Below, piece by piece: positions 32,124-34,468 of a stretch of 34,468 nucleotides of DNA. Position 1 is the first letter of the stretch, and every line of letters begins with the position of its first letter. Made by a program: the position numbers and the translations under genes. Source of the DNA: Muribaculaceae bacterium (GTDB taxonomy: Bacteria; Bacteroidota; Bacteroidia; Bacteroidales; Muribaculaceae); the NCBI GenBank assembly GCA_029070945.1, contig JAIEBK010000073.1:1-34468 (forward strand), read 5' to 3'. The notes beneath the pieces were generated by a model. That model was not told the origin of the DNA. It did no database searches and saw only the letters and a list, made by a program, of their open reading frames with translations.

Positions 32124-32415
32124 TTCTCATATCAGATTAGTTAAATTGAATTATTTCTATCTTATGTTTTGGGATCGCGGCGGAGTTCTTTAGGTCTCAA
32201 ATCTCGATTTTTCAAAAATCGTAAAAGGTTAGCAAAAGATTGTTTCAGGCGTTTCAGGTATAATGTTTAGGTATTGTATTATGGCCTCCGCCGCATTGTG
32301 GCCTTCACAGGTCGGTCCCATTAATTTCATGTATTAGGTTCGAATGTATTACGATATATTTTTCCAATCCATCCGGCCTCCGAAGAGGCTACTAAGAAAC
32401 CGCTCTCGATTTCGA
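32103..32415 (-). ncRNA. Candidate unannotated structured ncRNA of about 310 nt
   Basis: Begins just downstream of a perfectly spaced promoter, contains GCCTC-UUCG-GAGGC, has 5'/3' pairing (32391-32402 with 32180-32193) and ends at the 32103-32123 hairpin; no ORF of 60 aa or more. Family not recognised. Confidence 0.55.
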
Positions 32416-32418
32416 TTA

Positions 32419-32450
32419 CAAAGTTAATACATATTTTTCAACTTTCCAAA
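32419..32450 (-). promoter_or_regulatory. Bacteroidetes-type promoter driving the minus-strand ncRNA candidate
   Basis: Minus strand TTTG (plus CAAA 32447-32450), 20-bp spacer, TAACTTTG (plus CAAAGTTA 32419-32426). Confidence 0.8.
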
Positions 32451-32654
32451 TAACTTTTTTTCATTCAAATTAAGAAACTATTTCAAAAAGCTACAAAAAT
32501 ATTAAATATTTTTCTAATTATGGCAAAATGATAATTTTTGCGGCGATTTCACAATTATTTCATAAATGTTGCATTTGGTTGCATTGTTGTTTCATGTTAA
32601 GAAACATATTTTTAATATGAAAAAACTTTGATTTTTTCTTCGGCCTTATACAGA

Positions 32655-32678
32655 AACCGCCCCCGGGAGGAGGCGGTT
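32655..32678 (-). terminator. Terminator-like hairpin downstream of the acyl-CoA ligase gene
   Basis: AACCGCC (32655-32661) / GGCGGTT (32672-32678), with TTTCTG following on the minus strand. Confidence 0.55.
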
Positions 32679-32697
32679 CTTGTTAGCTGCAACTTGA

Positions 32698-34413
32698 TTA
32701 AGGCTGATAGAGGAAACGCTTGATGCTGCGCTTGGGTGTCTTTTCGAACTCCTTGTCGAAGATTCGTATTTCTGATACTTTGGAGTATGCAGGGAGCATG
32801 GGATTGAGTTTCTTTAGGTTTTCCTCCATCTCTGTGTCCGCATTCTTTCCGTCTTTCTTTAGGGCCTCAAAATCCGGATATACGAGAGCCACGAGTTTGC
32901 CGTGGTCATCAATCACTACGGATTCCGCAACATAAGGAAGGTTATTGAGTTTCTGCTCTATTTCCTCCGGATATATGTTCTGTCCGGAAGGGCCGAGGAT
33001 CATAGTCTTCGATCGTCCCATGATGCGTATGTTGCCATCGCGGTCGCAAGTCACGAGATCTCCGGTATTCATCCATCCGTCCGGAAGCATCACTTCCTTG
33101 GTAGCCTCGTCATTCTTGTAATAACCTTTCATCACGTTGTCGCCGCGTACCCACAGGTTGCCGGGCACTGTCTCCGGATCGGGAGAATCGATGCGGGCTT
33201 CCATACGCTCTACTATCTTTCCTACCGTACCGGGTTTTTCCTTATCAGGGGTCTCATAAGTGATGAGCGGACCGCATTCCGTCATGCCATATCCTACGGT
33301 CACCGGGAACTTTATCTTCATCAGGAATTCGTTCACCTCAGCGTTGAGGGCCGCACCTCCGATGATCACCTGCTTCACCTCTCCTCCGAGGGCATGGACG
33401 AGCTGTTCGCGGATCTTACGGTATATTATGCCGTTGATGAAAGGAATCTTCAGGAGAAACTTCATTCTGGGCTGGTTGATTACAGGAAAAACCTTTGTCT
33501 TGACTATTTTCTCAAGCACGAGGGGCACCGTAATGATGAGTTTCGGCTTGACTTCGGCGAAAGCCGCAAGAAGTATTGCAGGAGATGGTGTGCGGCCAAG
33601 GAATGTGCAATGACATCCTTTTGCAAACGGATGCAGCATTTCGATCACCATGCCGTAGAGGTGGGCGAGCGGCAGCATATTGAGCACTCCGTCGCCTGGT
33701 CGCAGGAATGTCAGGAACTCCATACAGAACTTGATGTTGCTCCATATCGAGCGGTAGGGAAGCATCACTCCCTTGCTCATGCCTGTAGACCCGGATGTGT
33801 AGTTGATGACCGCGAGATCATCGGGATTATCTTTATACCAGTGTATGTCTTTCCTGGAGAATCCATGAGGATATTTATCCTGGAAAAACCTTTCGATGTT
33901 GTCATGGGCCATGGATAGGTTTTCCGACTTTGAGTATGGCATGCCGAACTCGCTGATGTAGATGACTCCTTCAAGCGATGGAAATTCAAGCGAGTCGAGC
34001 TGTTTCCATATCGCTTCGTCTACGAAAAGAATTTTTGCGTCCGAGTGATTGACGAGATGATGGATGGTCTCGGGCTTGAATTCGTGAAGGATCGGCACCG
34101 CTACCGCGCCATATGACAGGCATGCTATAAAGGCAGTGGCCCATTTTGCCGAGTTCTTGCCGCATATGGCCACTTTGTCGCCTTGCTTTACGCCGGCGGC
34201 GTCAAAAAGAATGTGTAGTTTAGCTGCCATTTCCGCCACATCCTCAAATGAGTATGTAGAGCCCTTATAGTCGGAAAGAGCGGGGTGTTCCCAATTACGG
34301 CATATGGAAGCCTCGAGAATGGCGTTAAGGGAGTCGGGGATGTTTTTGAAATACTGGTCGGAATCTGTTATCTCAACGGCAAAGGCCGCCTGTCCGTCTT
34401 TTTTCATAGTCAA
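32698..34413 (-). CDS. AMP-dependent synthetase/ligase, long-chain fatty-acid--CoA ligase-like
   Basis: 571 aa; AMP-binding motif INYTSGSTGMSKGVMLPYRS, VGYGMTECGPLITYE, GWMNTGDLVTCDRDGNIRIMGRSKTMI. Confidence 0.92.
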   Translation of the reverse strand: MTMKKDGQAAFAVEITDSDQYFKNIPDSLNAILEASICRNWEHPALSDYKGSTYSFEDVAEMAAKLHILFDAAGVKQGDKVAICGKNSAKWATAFIACLSYGAVAVPILHEFKPETIHHLVNHSDAKILFVDEAIWKQLDSLEFPSLEGVIYISEFGMPYSKSENLSMAHDNIERFFQDKYPHGFSRKDIHWYKDNPDDLAVINYTSGSTGMSKGVMLPYRSIWSNIKFCMEFLTFLRPGDGVLNMLPLAHLYGMVIEMLHPFAKGCHCTFLGRTPSPAILLAAFAEVKPKLIITVPLVLEKIVKTKVFPVINQPRMKFLLKIPFINGIIYRKIREQLVHALGGEVKQVIIGGAALNAEVNEFLMKIKFPVTVGYGMTECGPLITYETPDKEKPGTVGKIVERMEARIDSPDPETVPGNLWVRGDNVMKGYYKNDEATKEVMLPDGWMNTGDLVTCDRDGNIRIMGRSKTMILGPSGQNIYPEEIEQKLNNLPYVAESVVIDDHGKLVALVYPDFEALKKDGKNADTEMEENLKKLNPMLPAYSKVSEIRIFDKEFEKTPKRSIKRFLYQP

Positions 34414-34468
34414 TAGATTATAGTGGTTGGGTTAAATTCTATCATGTATTCAATGATGCACATGACTT

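Noticed and set aside
32170-32200. Plus-strand promoter (TATGTTTTG) opposite the ncRNA candidate
   Set aside because: Off by one base from TAnnTTTG and without a spaced -33 TTTG; the minus-strand promoter matches fully.
32455-32640. AT-rich hairpins and GTTGCATT repeats upstream of the ncRNA promoter (e.g. CATATTTTTAATATG, TGTTTC/GAAACA)
   Set aside because: Short, AT-rich pairings expected by chance in this composition; no consistent array or element.
32902-33918. 338-aa plus-strand ORF opposite the acyl-CoA ligase
   Set aside because: Antisense shadow of a clear AMP-binding enzyme.

Overview
This 34.5 kb window looks like a chromosomal segment of a Bacteroidales bacterium, possibly Muribaculaceae. 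The lineage is inferred from gene content and from promoters matching the Bacteroidetes TTTG-N20-TAnnTTTG consensus. Left to right it carries: an oxalate-catabolism cluster (formyl-CoA transferase, oxalyl-CoA decarboxylase, AEC-family permease); an LptD-like outer-membrane protein; a coiled-coil protein, ZapA, RNase Y, a RicT/PSP1 protein and a CCA-adding-type HD nucleotidyltransferase; glmS; a tRNA(Thr-Tyr-Gly-Thr)-tuf-tRNA(Trp)-secE-nusG-rplKAJL-rpoBC block; folD (minus strand); a secreted SH3-like protein; a NYN-domain protein; and a long-chain acyl-CoA-ligase-like protein (minus strand). Most of the coding content is conserved housekeeping. The interesting material is mainly non-coding: (i) an unannotated minus-strand transcription unit of about 310 nt (~32415-32103) with an exactly spaced promoter, a cUUCGg hairpin, paired ends and a GC-rich 3' hairpin; (ii) a 9-G tract at the -33 position of the promoter for the secreted SH3-like gene; (iii) a perfect 14-bp inverted repeat of palindromic sites whose right arm contains the NYN start codon; (iv) a structured rplL-rpoB intergenic region with competing pairings; (v) a rod-like foldable zapA-rny intergenic region. 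No mobile element, CRISPR array or clear defence system was found. All structures were paired by eye, with no folding or database search.
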